Assembly: GCF_026988555.1 (NCBI RefSeq)
Contig: NZ_JALSLB010000062.1
Span: 1-64,000, forward strand
Direction of reading: 5' to 3'
DNA from: Thermococcus sp.
GTDB taxonomy: Archaea > Methanobacteriota_B > Thermococci > Thermococcales > Thermococcaceae
DNA length: 64,000 bases
Shown: piece after piece, positions 29,172 through 39,402 of the stretch
How positions within the stretch are numbered: the stretch's first letter is position 1
How the letters are laid out: each line of letters starts with the position of its first letter
Notes under the pieces: model-generated
Database searches by the model: none
What the model saw: only the letters and a program-made list of their open reading frames with translations
What the model was told of the DNA's origin: nothing
Translations under genes and position numbers: made by a program

Positions 29172-29582
29172 TCACTCCCCCTTAAGCTTCATGATCTTTA
29201 TCCTTCCCAGGGTCTCCCAGTACTCAACGTTTATGCCCTCCCTAAGCTGATCCTTGATTGAGTCATCAACACCGCTATCGCGGGGCACGTCGTAGAGCTC
29301 GTAGGTCTCCATGTCCATTAACTGGACGGTGTCGGGGGTGAGGGCTATTACTTGGGCGGTTCTTTTGTCTATTATCGGAACCTCAACCTCGGCGCTGGTC
29401 GGCTTGACCATGCCCCTTACCTTCCCATCGAATATCCCCACGGCTTCAATCCTGGCTTTAGCTGAGCCGTGTTTACCCGGTGAGGAAACGGTTATGTTGC
29501 CTATTCTGCAGGGTTCACCGTCTATAAGGATGTACCTCCCAGGCTTGAGCTTGCTCACCTGAACCTTGGTCTTATCTCCCAT
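29172..29582 (-). CDS. eif5A: Translation factor aIF5A
   Basis: 136 residues with the N-terminal SH3-like domain and C-terminal OB fold of the aIF5A/EF-P family. The hypusination loop is [10 protein letters not shown], with K37 as the modified lysine. The factor rescues ribosomes stalled at proline runs. Deoxyhypusine formation uses spermidine, whose pathway enzyme (the ureohydrolase at 25.8 kb) is nearby, though in a different transcription unit. The ATG at 29582 fits the family's usual N-terminus. Confidence 0.97.
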   Translation of the reverse strand: MGDKTKVQVSKLKPGRYILIDGEPCRIGNITVSSPGKHGSAKARIEAVGIFDGKVRGMVKPTSAEVEVPIIDKRTAQVIALTPDTVQLMDMETYELYDVPRDSGVDDSIKDQLREGINVEYWETLGRIKIMKLKGE

Positions 29583-29660
29583 TTCTCAGACCTCCGTAAG
29601 CGTTCTAAATGGGTTTGGGGGGGGGCTTTAAAAAATTTTTGAAAGTACTGAGGGCTTCCG

Positions 29661-30263
29661 TCACATATGCCACAGAAACAGCGAGAACTCCATGTCGTAG
29701 TGTTCTGTCAGCACGGTGCCGGGGTACTCGGGGAACACGATGTAGAACTTCTCCTTTGAAACTACCGTGTGCATATCCGATCCGATTTTGTAATCGTAGA
29801 CCTCCGTCACTGGGAGTATGAGAAAGGTCCGTATGATAACAAGGGAATTTACCTTCGTTTTCTCCCCTATGATTGAGTTTGGCTTTACCCCGCTATCAAC
29901 CAGTCGGTACTCCCGCATCATCCCGTACTCAGGTATCCCGAACCTCTTTAAATCTGCGGTGTTGATCCGATAGTGGCCGATCCACGTTTGAGACGTTATA
30001 CACGAACCGCTCAAGCATAACGGGGTTCTACCGTCAGCGTGTACGTAGAGGTACTCGTCGGTGAGCAGGAACAGCATTGAAGACGTTGTTACCAGTGCTA
30101 TGAGGAAGTAAACCCCGAGGCTTTTTAGATGCCGCGCACCCGCCATGATGTCGTCCGAATACCTCATCCACCATACGATGAATGCGGCGGGGATCGAGAT
30201 GTAGTACAGCAGGAGGGGGAATACGTAGGCCAAGATGTTGGGATAATGAGTTATGTATACCAT
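29661..30263 (-). CDS. Uncharacterised membrane protein
   Basis: 200 residues from the ATG at 30263, which follows GGTGGTG. An upstream ATG at 30296 adds 11 residues and has no ribosome site. Two or three N-terminal transmembrane helices (ILAYVFPLLLYYISIPAAFIVWW and YFLIALVTTSSMLFLLT) precede an external-looking domain with a Cys pair (LCLSGSCITS). No family recognised. It stands between aIF5A and a transporter on the same strand with gaps of 75-80 nt, so it may be its own unit. Confidence 0.75.
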   Translation of the reverse strand: MVYITHYPNILAYVFPLLLYYISIPAAFIVWWMRYSDDIMAGARHLKSLGVYFLIALVTTSSMLFLLTDEYLYVHADGRTPLCLSGSCITSQTWIGHYRINTADLKRFGIPEYGMMREYRLVDSGVKPNSIIGEKTKVNSLVIIRTFLILPVTEVYDYKIGSDMHTVVSKEKFYIVFPEYPGTVLTEHYDMEFSLFLWHM

Positions 30264-30337
30264 CCACACCACCGGTATAGAGCTTCTGTGAATCATTTAA
30301 AACCTTAACGGGGTAAAAGAAAAGGATTTTAATGAAT

Positions 30338-31720
30338 TCATCCTCTTCTGCCCTTCAGTAGGACTCCGTTCATCAGGGTTGGAACGAAAAGCACAAGGCC
30401 CAGCAGTATCCCTATCCTTATGCTCAGGGTGCCCTTAGCAAACAGATAGTAGATTGTGATCGCGCTGAACAGGGCCAGCAACAGAACCAGGATGGCCACG
30501 AGCCTCCTGTTCTCCGAGACCTCCGAATGCAGTAGGGGATACGCCTCAAACGCCGCCATCAACGCCCCTACACTGAAAGGCACCGCCAGGAACATCAACT
30601 GGACCTCCTTTATCATCATGGCCCCCACGACGAACATGGCGATGATGGAAACGGCCGTTAGGCTCTTTCCCCTGTTGATCTGCATGACCTCCGAGAACAT
30701 CTGACTCCCCATCTCTATAAGTACTATTATCGTGGTCAGGCCCGCCAGGTAAACCGAGAGCATCAGAAGCCATATAACCCTACCTGCATTCTTAACGTGC
30801 CCTTTAAGAACCCTGGGGATGGTGTAGAACACGTTTATGGCCTTTATCGGCGTCTGGGTGCTGTTTGTGCTGTAGGCCTGCAGATTGGAGAACTTCAGGT
30901 AGAGGTTGATGGTCTGCTCCGGGGATATGTGGGGATTGTGAACCGCATCCTCGTACGCTTGGTAGGCGGTACCCAGTGAGTATGCAACGGTAAAGGCCGC
31001 TGTAAAGCTTAGGATGATCTGAAGGAGAAGCACACCGCCGAGAACCTTTTTCAGGTCCAGATCCTCTGGGCTGAAGCTACCTATGACATAATAGACACCG
31101 GCTCCAAGGCCAAAGGCCATCAGCATTGAGATTACCAGGTAAACAACCCCCTTGAGGGTTAAAGGTTGGTTGAAGGATGTTATCGCCGAGGTCGCCTGGT
31201 TCATGTAAGTCTTTGCCTGGGAGGCTGTAACAGCGGAGAGGGCGCTATTCCTTATCATCAGAGCCGCAACCAGTGCAAAGATGACGAACAGAATGGATAC
31301 CACGGAGATGAACTCCAGAGTTCTTCCCTTTGCCAGCATCAGGAGAAATGCAGCCAGTAGTATTGTGACCACTGCTATCACGGGAACGTAGGCCTCTCCA
31401 AGCCCAAAGAGGTACCTGATGCTGCATGACGTGTAGTAGGTGGTTATGCCCAGCATTATCAGCAGAAACATCATAAGGGAAAATATAACTGCTGGCATTC
31501 TAGCAACTTTAAAGAAGAGCTCGTATATTAGGTACCTCGTTTTCTTCGTGCTTTCTGCCTCCTCGTAGGCCAGGAACATCGCAATTAGCAGGGGCATCAG
31601 TGATATCAGAAACCCCTTCATGCCGAACACTATGTAGTACCTCGGAAGGATCAGAAAGTTCCAGATGCCCAGTATGTATCCCGTTATCAAGAACGCCATT
31701 AAAATGCTTATTTTCCTCAT
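30338..31720 (-). CDS. Multispan transporter, possibly SNF / NSS-like
   Basis: 460 residues with about 12 transmembrane segments. The N-terminal region MAFLITGYILGIWNFLILPRYY followed by a helix ending in MFLAYEEAE is laid out like the first two helices of sodium:neurotransmitter symporters (LGLGNIWRFPY ... LAE), but the match is weak. An extracellular loop of 50 residues carries the segment AYEDAVHNPHISPEQT. The ATG at 31720 follows GGGGGG; upstream frame to 31795 lacks a site. Family assignment is tentative. The spore-germination amino acid permease family (APC fold) is an alternative. Confidence 0.75.
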   Translation of the reverse strand: MRKISILMAFLITGYILGIWNFLILPRYYIVFGMKGFLISLMPLLIAMFLAYEEAESTKKTRYLIYELFFKVARMPAVIFSLMMFLLIMLGITTYYTSCSIRYLFGLGEAYVPVIAVVTILLAAFLLMLAKGRTLEFISVVSILFVIFALVAALMIRNSALSAVTASQAKTYMNQATSAITSFNQPLTLKGVVYLVISMLMAFGLGAGVYYVIGSFSPEDLDLKKVLGGVLLLQIILSFTAAFTVAYSLGTAYQAYEDAVHNPHISPEQTINLYLKFSNLQAYSTNSTQTPIKAINVFYTIPRVLKGHVKNAGRVIWLLMLSVYLAGLTTIIVLIEMGSQMFSEVMQINRGKSLTAVSIIAMFVVGAMMIKEVQLMFLAVPFSVGALMAAFEAYPLLHSEVSENRRLVAILVLLLALFSAITIYYLFAKGTLSIRIGILLGLVLFVPTLMNGVLLKGRRG

Positions 31721-31758
31721 GGCGGTTCCCCCCGTTATTATCATCCCGGATAATGGGA

Positions 31759-31775
31759 CAAAATATAAAAACGTT
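31759..31775 (-). promoter_or_regulatory. TATA box of the SNF-like gene
   Basis: The minus-strand reading cgtttttatattttg is a clear TATA element about 45 nt upstream of the ATG at 31720. Confidence 0.55.
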
Positions 31776-31855
31776 TTGTCGCTTCCTGGATACATCCACG
31801 GTCATTTTGGTGGCAACTAAAGAAAAAACGGGCTGAATAGCGGTAGTTGCCCCCC

Positions 31856-33590
<1,735 letters not shown>

Positions 33591-33616
33591 CCACAACACC
33601 ATCCTGGTTTTCGGGA

Positions 33617-33629
33617 AGATATATATAAC
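33617..33629. promoter_or_regulatory. Near-palindromic TATA element shared by divergent genes
   Basis: agatatatataac sits 27 nt upstream of the dehydrogenase ATG (33590, minus) and 21 nt upstream of the metallophosphoesterase ATG (33650, plus). Only one strong TATA is visible between the genes and it reads nearly the same on both strands, so it may serve both directions. Confidence 0.55.
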
Positions 33630-33649
33630 TCCTTTCCCAATAGTATTCA

Positions 33650-34228
33650 ATGCCCTTCAAACTCCCACTGTTCCGTAGACGGGTGATGGAAACCCTTGCG
33701 TCGTCCGATGAAGTCAAGGTGATGCACGTAAGCGACACCCCCGAGAGTACCTACCGGTTTATTGGGAGTTTGATAGAGAAAGCCAAACCCGACTACATTA
33801 TACACACGGGGGACCTAGCCGACAACATCAAACTGGAGAGGAGGCCCGATTTGAAGCCTGCCTACATCGGGGCCGTTAGAAAGCTTGCCCGCATCCTCAA
33901 GGCCAGCGGAGCAAAGCTGTACATTGTTCCGGGCAACGAGGACGACCCGGACATCATCAGAGAGTTCTTTGGGGAGGACGTTGTTGAACCCGGGACACTC
34001 ATAGAGATTGAGGGCATAAAACTCGCACTAGGACACAGACCGGAGGAGGTCCTGGGGAGGGGCGCCGACTTCCGCCTTTACGGGCACAACTTTAGGCTCA
34101 TAAACGGAGGTCTGAACGGCGTTCTGGGCGTTAACTTCATTCTGCTTCCCAGTGGGAAAACCTACCGTGTTGGATACCCCACGGGGACCGACACGAACAG
34201 AGGTTATAAACTTAGGAGGAGTTTATGA
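33650..34228 (+). CDS. Metallophosphoesterase family protein
   Basis: 192 residues with calcineurin-like motifs in order: VSDTPE (first block; the usual His of DxH is Thr here), HTGDLADN (GDxxD), PGNEDDP (GNxxD), LGH and YGHNF. Four of five metal blocks are complete, so a metal site is likely, but the loss of the first histidine may alter it. The ATG lies about 25 nt from the TATA box, consistent with a leaderless mRNA. The stop overlaps the start of the next gene (ATGATG), so the two are coupled. Substrate unknown. Confidence 0.87.
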   Translation: MPFKLPLFRRRVMETLASSDEVKVMHVSDTPESTYRFIGSLIEKAKPDYIIHTGDLADNIKLERRPDLKPAYIGAVRKLARILKASGAKLYIVPGNEDDPDIIREFFGEDVVEPGTLIEIEGIKLALGHRPEEVLGRGADFRLYGHNFRLINGGLNGVLGVNFILLPSGKTYRVGYPTGTDTNRGYKLRRSL

Positions 34229-35220
34229 TGCGGCTTGTACGCTTTGGGCCTTCCCTGCTCTTCCTGCGGGGGGATGTAGAAGTTTTAAAGACTGGGATAA
34301 GGGAGCTCTTCGACGTTGAGGAGATATCGACTGATGACGCCATAAGGAAGAGCAATGAATTTGAGACGATCCTTCTGGTGACGCCACCGGAGGAGAGAAA
34401 GACCGTGCCCCCGGATACTGGTTTCCTGATCCGGCAGAGTGCCAAGCTGGTGCTAGCTGAGGCGATAAACGGCGGCCTTCCAGCGGACAGAATTGAGGTG
34501 GAGAGCACGATAATTCTCCTCCACGTGCCGGAAAAAGTGAATGAGGCCCTTGAGCTCCTAGCGGAGAAGTTCGGGGGAAAGACAATGAGCCAGCTTGAGG
34601 CCCTCAACATCGGCGAGGCTGGCGATACCGTTATATCCGTAACGAGGAAGAAGCTCAGCTCTCCCGTGGGTCCAGAGGATATCGATGGGGCCATCCTGGT
34701 CAGGAAAAACTTCCTCAACGTTTACAGGGAGTTGCTCATAGACATACCGATGATACTGTTTCGCCTCCTTCCAGAGTGGAACGAGCTTACGATCAAGATT
34801 TACGACACTGAGAGACGCTACGAGGAGAACATAGAAAGGCTCATGACGGTTATAGAAGACCTGGACCTGGGTTTCATCGTCGGTGAGGGTTGGGACTGGG
34901 ACTATCCGAGACCCTTCATGCGCGTTCCTGTCTACAAACTCAAGCTCCTGACCTGGGAGAAGCCGGAGCGCGTCAAGTTTCTGCTCAAAGGCATCGAGTA
35001 CCACGGCTACAAGCGCCTCTGCGACATAGACGTTTTCGTTAAGGGCAAGAAGATACACTGGGCGTCCCTGGGGAAGTACGACTCGAAGTTCGAGCTGGCC
35101 AAGGCCGCGCGGAAAGAGCTGGAGAAGCACCTCAGCGAGGACGTCCTCAAGAGACTCAGGGAGCTGGATGAGAAGCTCGCCACCGAGTCACGGGATCACG
35201 CCCCGGAAAAGATGGGTTAA
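34225..35220 (+). CDS. Uncharacterised protein coupled to the metallophosphoesterase
   Basis: 331 residues, soluble, no signal. Two adjacent ATGs at 34225 and 34228 overlap the stop of the preceding gene. Recognisable features are an early alpha/beta region (LVRFGPSLLFLRGDVEVLKTGI), a middle part beginning VTRKKLSSPVGPEDIDGAILV, and an aromatic segment GEGWDWDYPRPFMR. The last 60 residues are highly charged and helical. I do not recognise the family. Overlap with the phosphoesterase gene suggests a shared process. The 3' end overlaps the convergent methyltransferase by 4 nt. Confidence 0.85.
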   Translation: MMRLVRFGPSLLFLRGDVEVLKTGIRELFDVEEISTDDAIRKSNEFETILLVTPPEERKTVPPDTGFLIRQSAKLVLAEAINGGLPADRIEVESTIILLHVPEKVNEALELLAEKFGGKTMSQLEALNIGEAGDTVISVTRKKLSSPVGPEDIDGAILVRKNFLNVYRELLIDIPMILFRLLPEWNELTIKIYDTERRYEENIERLMTVIEDLDLGFIVGEGWDWDYPRPFMRVPVYKLKLLTWEKPERVKFLLKGIEYHGYKRLCDIDVFVKGKKIHWASLGKYDSKFELAKAARKELEKHLSEDVLKRLRELDEKLATESRDHAPEKMG

Positions 35221-36146
35221 AGTCTTTTGATCTTCGCAACGAAGAAGCCGCTCGCCCCGTGCCTGTCGGGATAGAGCCGCCTTGCCTTCTTTATCTCATC
35301 GCTGAGTTCAACGCCGAAGGGATTCGTTAAAGCCGGCTCGCCGTAGCGGAGCGAGAGAAGCTCGACATCAAAGCTGTCCAGAACCCATTGGATTACGAAC
35401 TCGTTCTCCTCGGGCTCGAGGGAGCAGGTGGAGTAGACGAGGCTTCCTCCCGGCTTCAGAACACTCAGTCCCTTTTCGATGAGCCTCATCTGCAGCCCCT
35501 GGCAGAATTCCACGTCCTCCATCGTCCTGTTGGCCTTTCGCTCGGGGTTCTTGTGTATCGTCCCTGAGCCGGTGCACGGAGCATCGAGGAGGATTTTGTC
35601 GAACTCGACGCCGAGCTCGTCTATGTGAAGTGAGGACTTGTGGAAAAGGATAGTATTAGTGACGCCGAGGCGGGAAAGGTTCAGACGGGTTTCCCTCAGC
35701 CTATCTTCGCCAACGTCGAAGGCGTAGATGCTGCCCTCATTCTCCATCAGCTGGGCCATGTAGCTCGTCTTCCCGCCGGGGGCGGCGGCCATGTCGGCAA
35801 CGACTTCCCCTGGCTTCGGTTCGAGTGCAACCGGCGGGTACATCGAGCTGGCCTCCTGTATGTAGAGGAGGCCGCCCAGGTATTCGGGCGTGGATGTTAT
35901 CGAGAATGGCTCCCTTGTGAGGCAGAAACCTTCCCTCGCCCAGGGGACGCGCCTGAACTGGAAGCCCTTCTTGTTGAGGAGCTTTGTAAGCTTTGGAACC
36001 CCTATACTGAGCGTGTTTACGCGGAAGCACCTCGGCAGAGACTTCTCCATTGCCTCAGCTATCTTTAGGGCCCTCCCGCCCCAGAGCTCGTAGTAGCGCT
36101 CCGCAAAGGTCTTCGAGTAGCCGAGGCTGAAGAGCTTTTCGAGCAT
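35217..36146 (-). CDS. NSUN-family RNA m5C methyltransferase
   Basis: 309 residues of the NOL1/NOP2/Sun family. A short N-terminal helical part (RYYELWGGRALKIAEAM) precedes the catalytic domain with LYIQEASSMYPPVAL, the SAM loop DMAAAPGGKTSYMA, and both catalytic cysteine motifs DAPCTGSG and YSTCSLEPEENE. It lacks a PUA domain. A Pyrococcus homolog of this size makes m5C in tRNA, so a tRNA target is likely. Start ATG at 36146 is the family-typical position. GC content is high and codon use is ordinary for the genome. Confidence 0.94.
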   Translation of the reverse strand: MLEKLFSLGYSKTFAERYYELWGGRALKIAEAMEKSLPRCFRVNTLSIGVPKLTKLLNKKGFQFRRVPWAREGFCLTREPFSITSTPEYLGGLLYIQEASSMYPPVALEPKPGEVVADMAAAPGGKTSYMAQLMENEGSIYAFDVGEDRLRETRLNLSRLGVTNTILFHKSSLHIDELGVEFDKILLDAPCTGSGTIHKNPERKANRTMEDVEFCQGLQMRLIEKGLSVLKPGGSLVYSTCSLEPEENEFVIQWVLDSFDVELLSLRYGEPALTNPFGVELSDEIKKARRLYPDRHGASGFFVAKIKRL

Positions 36147-36211
36147 GTGGTAGATTGGATGAGGGGTTTAAAAGGTTCTCCCCGAGTTATTTCTCGTTTT
36201 TAACAAGGATC

Positions 36212-36278
36212 AAGCAGGAGGTGCCTAAATAGATTGCATATAGTCTACCGAAAGTCTTTTAAGCAGGAGGTGCCGAAA
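36212..36278 (+). repeat. Direct repeat carrying two ribosome binding sites
   Basis: aagcaggaggtgcc appears at 36212-36225 and again at 36261-36274, followed by taaa and gaaa, a period of 49 nt. Each copy contains a perfect GGAGGTG site. The second copy precedes the GTG at 36279; the first precedes an in-frame TTG at 36234. A tandem duplication of the initiation region is the simplest explanation. Confidence 0.65.
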
Positions 36279-36596
36279 GTGGCTCTTTCAGACCATCTAT
36301 TGCCGGGGGAAGATATAAGGTTCCAGAGCAAAGGTCTTGTGGAGTACGGCGGGAGTAGATACCAAGTCATTGTAACCAACAAGAGGATAATACTCTACGC
36401 CCAGAGGGGTTTAGTGTTCAAAAGTGATGATGTGGTAACGTTTAAACTCGAAGATGTTCAGGGAATCAAATACAGGGAGCAGGGAATAATCGGGAAAAAG
36501 GGAATCGTTGAAATACATGCCAAGACTAAGGCCGTCCTTACAGGGCCTGTTTCTGAAATGAAAAGTCTTTACCAGCAGCTCTTGGGGTTCTTATGA
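36279..36596 (+). CDS. PH-domain-like small protein
   Basis: 105 residues from a GTG at 36279, preceded by GGAGGTG. The sequence LLPGEDIRFQSKGLVEYGGSRYQVIVTNKRIILYAQ has the bacterial PH-domain pattern (a VTNKRIIL strand after a loop), and the C-terminal helix is VSEMKSLYQQLLGFL. Such domains bind proteins or lipids; no partner is evident. A second in-frame start, TTG at 36234, is also preceded by a perfect site and would add 15 residues. It is a single-gene unit. Confidence 0.8.
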   Translation: MALSDHLLPGEDIRFQSKGLVEYGGSRYQVIVTNKRIILYAQRGLVFKSDDVVTFKLEDVQGIKYREQGIIGKKGIVEIHAKTKAVLTGPVSEMKSLYQQLLGFL

Positions 36597-36600
36597 AGCT

Positions 36601-37487
36601 CTATTTTTTATATTGACCTCCGTCCTTCCCCAGACTGTAGAGATACAGCGAGACAGGGAGGGCATCCGACCCAAGCTCGTCCTTCGAGACGTAAAGGGTC
36701 GGGAACGGGCAGCGTTTTCTTTTCACCTTTCCATATTTCACCTCGATCCCGAATAACTTTCCCCCTCCCGTACAACGAGGTCGCACTCCTTGTTCCTATT
36801 GTAATAACATCCGGCGAAGGAGTGCTTCTCCCGGAGTATTGGCTCCTCGACGTGCCAGTCTTCTCCTTTCGATGGGCGTGCCTCTTCTACTCACGTTCCG
36901 GGCCTCGAAGGGGTAAATCACCCTTGCGCTCTCAAGGGTTGAGGGATACTCCCTGACCGTGGGGTGGGAAACCCCAATTCTCCAGCCAGGGTTACGTAAT
37001 CAACGCGGTTGCCCTTGAGCCTGAAAATAGCCTTTAAGAGTTCCCTCGCAATCTCTTTACTCTTTCCGGATTTGGCAATCTCGCCGAGGACTAGCCTTAT
37101 TATCTCCTCGTAACGCTCTTCCCCGACAGTTTCCCTGGACCTGAAGTCCAGAACAGCCTCTGGAACACCACCCGTGAGAATGTACGCGTAGAACAGCCCC
37201 TCAAGTTTCTCGTACCTGGGGAAAATTTCATCGACGTTTGGTTTATCGTAAGGAAAAGACACATCGGGCAGTTTAAGTTCATAAACCGTGCGAATTCCCT
37301 GAAATTGAGGGGGTTGAAGTAGTACTCGTTCCCCTCGATGCCCCTCCCGGGTAAAAGCTTCATTTGTCCTAATTTCCTTTCTGGGGATTATACCTTTCAC
37401 ACAGGAGAGATTTGGGTCTTCCTTCTCCCAGCCCTCCCCGTTCCACCAAGGGTTGTGCCTGATGAGTTTGATTATCTCAATCGCCAT
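36601..37487 (-). pseudogene. Decayed archaeal ATPase (AAA/DUF234-type) remnant
   Basis: Three frame fragments of one ATPase are visible. The start MAIEIIKLIRHNPWW ... KEDPNL is typical of Thermococcales AAA ATPases, but the Walker A to B part is gone. Around 37330-37280 the family segment EGNEYYFNPLNFREFARF is in another frame, then TVYELKLPDVSF to GELGFPTP is back in the first frame. Near 36850-36780 GDWHVEEPILREKHSFAG and NRNKECDLVV lie in a further frame, and the C-terminal IEVKYGKVKRKRCPFPTLYVSKDE at 36735-36612 in yet another. A large deletion plus several frameshifts make this a pseudogene. Confidence 0.85.
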
Positions 37488-37588
37488 GTGTGAAGTGTAC
37501 TTTCATAGATTGCACCGTTTATGAAATTCCGCTTTCGCAACGGGCCACTAGAACGTCAAGCGCGGGGAGAATAAAGGGGAAAAGGCCT

Positions 37589-38536
37589 TCAGACCTTTAT
37601 CCCGCCCATGACGAGGGCCATCACTGCCTTCTGGGCGTGGAGCCTGTTCTCCGCTTCATCAAAGACAACGCTGTTTGAGGAGTCAACGACGTCGTCCGTA
37701 ACTTCTTCTCCCCTGTGGGCCGGGAGGCAGTGCATGAAGATGTAGTCCGGCTTGGCGTGCTTGACGAGGTCCTTATTCACCTGGAACGGCTGGAATATCC
37801 TCCTCCTCTCCTCAGCCTCGGCCTCCTGACCCATGCTCGCCCAGACGTCTGTGTAGATAACGTCCGCATCTTTGACCGCCTGAACCGGGTCGTGGAGGAG
37901 CTCGAATGAGCCGCCGCTCTCGGCCGCGTTCTGCTCCGCCCATTTGATGACTCTTTCGTCAGGTTCATAGCCTTCTGGGGTTGCAACGACGACGTTGGCA
38001 CCGAGCTTGGTTCCAGCGATCATGAGGGAGTGGGCGACGTTGTTGCCGTCGCCAACGTAGACGACCTTCAAGCCGGCAATCCTGCCCTTCTTCTCTAGTA
38101 TGGTCTGGTAGTCCGCTAAGGCTTGGCACGGGTGGGAAAAGTCACTGAGGGCGTTTATCACTGGAACGCTACTGTACTTGGCGAGGTCTTCAATGTCCTT
38201 GTGGGCATAGACCCTTGCAACGATTCCGTCCACATACCTGCTGAGAACACGGGCGGTGTCCGCTATTGTCTCACCGCGCCTGAGTTGGAGATCTTGGGCG
38301 TTGAGGTAGAGGCCGTAACCGCCGAGCTGGTATATTCCGACCTCAAAAGAGACCCTCGTTCTAGTTGAGGGCTTCTGGAATATCATGCCGAGTGTTTTAC
38401 CCTCAAGAACCCTGTGTGCTTCTCCAATCTTGTTCCAGATCTTCATCATCTCGGCGGTTTTGAGAACAGTCTCGATCTCTTCCCTTGTAAAGTCCTGAAG
38501 GCAGAGGACATCCCTTCCTGCAAGGCTAACCACCAT
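37589..38536 (-). CDS. argF: Ornithine carbamoyltransferase
   Basis: Makes citrulline from ornithine and carbamoyl phosphate in arginine synthesis (or runs in reverse for catabolism). The 315-residue protein has the carbamoyl-phosphate motif STRTR, SHPCQALAD, DVWASMGQE and HCLPAHRGEEV, all in the usual order and spacing. The ATG at 38536 follows GGTGAT. A GTG at 38545 and an ATG at 38542 are alternatives of three or two extra residues. No other arginine genes are in the window, so this copy is isolated. Confidence 0.96.
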   Translation of the reverse strand: MVVSLAGRDVLCLQDFTREEIETVLKTAEMMKIWNKIGEAHRVLEGKTLGMIFQKPSTRTRVSFEVGIYQLGGYGLYLNAQDLQLRRGETIADTARVLSRYVDGIVARVYAHKDIEDLAKYSSVPVINALSDFSHPCQALADYQTILEKKGRIAGLKVVYVGDGNNVAHSLMIAGTKLGANVVVATPEGYEPDERVIKWAEQNAAESGGSFELLHDPVQAVKDADVIYTDVWASMGQEAEAEERRRIFQPFQVNKDLVKHAKPDYIFMHCLPAHRGEEVTDDVVDSSNSVVFDEAENRLHAQKAVMALVMGGIKV

Positions 38537-38767
38537 GTGCATCACCGATTAAAGCTGGCATTCGCTTTTAATAATCCTTTCGTCGGTTAATGGTTCGGTC
38601 GATTGAAATCTTTTGAGGATGCGGGCCCAGAAGCTTTCTAAATGTAATGTCCATCTATGCTTCTAAGTGGTTTGTGATGTACTTTCGATGGAGCTGAAAC
38701 TGAACATTCCAAATACTCCTCGAAACTTTTTTAAGAGTCTACGTCCATAAGACTTTGAGGTGGTTCC

Positions 38768-39280
38768 ATGACGGAGTTGAAGGATGCCAAGATCTGGGGA
38801 GGTATCGGAGCGATATTAACGGTTGTCGGCCTCGGTTTTGTGGGATTCGTACTGAAGTTGATAGGAGTTAAGAAGATCTCCGATGCCACCGGTAACGGGG
38901 AGATATTCAGTAAGTACCTGTGGTCCGCGGTCTTGGCCATAGTAGCATCTATTCTAATGCTTGCAGGCATGATCTCGGGTATGCTCTCCGGACATATGAT
39001 GGGAATTGGTGCAATGATGATCGTCGGTGCGATCCTGATGATCGTGGCGGCTTACTTTATGAAGCAGAGCTACGACATGGTCGCCGAGGAGACCGGGGTG
39101 AGTATGTTTGGTACCGTCGCACTCCTCTACATTATAGGAGCGGTGCTCACCATAGTGGTGATCGGAGTCATACTAATTCTGATCGCAGCGATCCTGGAAA
39201 TAGTTGCGTTTTTCTCTCTCCCGGATTCTGTCCCAGGAAAGGCAGAGCCCACACCGGCTGGGGAGGAGATTACGTTCTGA
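38768..39280 (+). CDS. DUF996 family membrane protein
   Basis: 170 residues with four or five transmembrane segments; the DUF996 features are the first helix (AKIWGGIGAILTVVGLGFVGFVLKLIGVKKISD) and a glycine-rich second hairpin with AGMISGMLSGHMMG. The C-terminus (PDSVPGKAEPTPAGEEITF) is soluble and proline-rich. Function is unknown. The ATG follows GAGGTGG, and a TATA-like cttttttaag lies about 35 nt further upstream. A run of T-rich sequence after the stop (39284-39300) may end transcription. Confidence 0.88.
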   Translation: MTELKDAKIWGGIGAILTVVGLGFVGFVLKLIGVKKISDATGNGEIFSKYLWSAVLAIVASILMLAGMISGMLSGHMMGIGAMMIVGAILMIVAAYFMKQSYDMVAEETGVSMFGTVALLYIIGAVLTIVVIGVILILIAAILEIVAFFSLPDSVPGKAEPTPAGEEITF

Positions 39281-39283
39281 TCC

Positions 39284-39301
39284 CCTTTTTCTGATTTTTC
39301 T
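39284..39301 (+). terminator. T-rich terminator after the DUF996 gene
   Basis: cctttttctgatttttctg contains two T5 tracts right after the stop codon. Archaeal RNA polymerase ends at such tracts without a hairpin. Confidence 0.4.
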
Positions 39302-39402
39302 GATGAGGACAGACACTGTTATGTTCTATCTGTGGCACTTCGTGTTTGGCGTTGGCTTCTCAAAAAACTAATAAGGTGGAAGTGCCGCTATCCTTGGTGA
39401 CG

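Noticed and set aside
25847-29582. Functional linkage of agmatinase and aIF5A through spermidine
   Set aside because: They are in different transcription units 2.5 kb apart with unrelated genes between; the link is pathway knowledge, not sequence evidence.
38660-38700. Possible C/D box small RNA (GTGATGT ... CTGA) before the DUF996 gene
   Set aside because: The C box is imperfect, no second C'/D' pair follows, and no terminal stem is seen.
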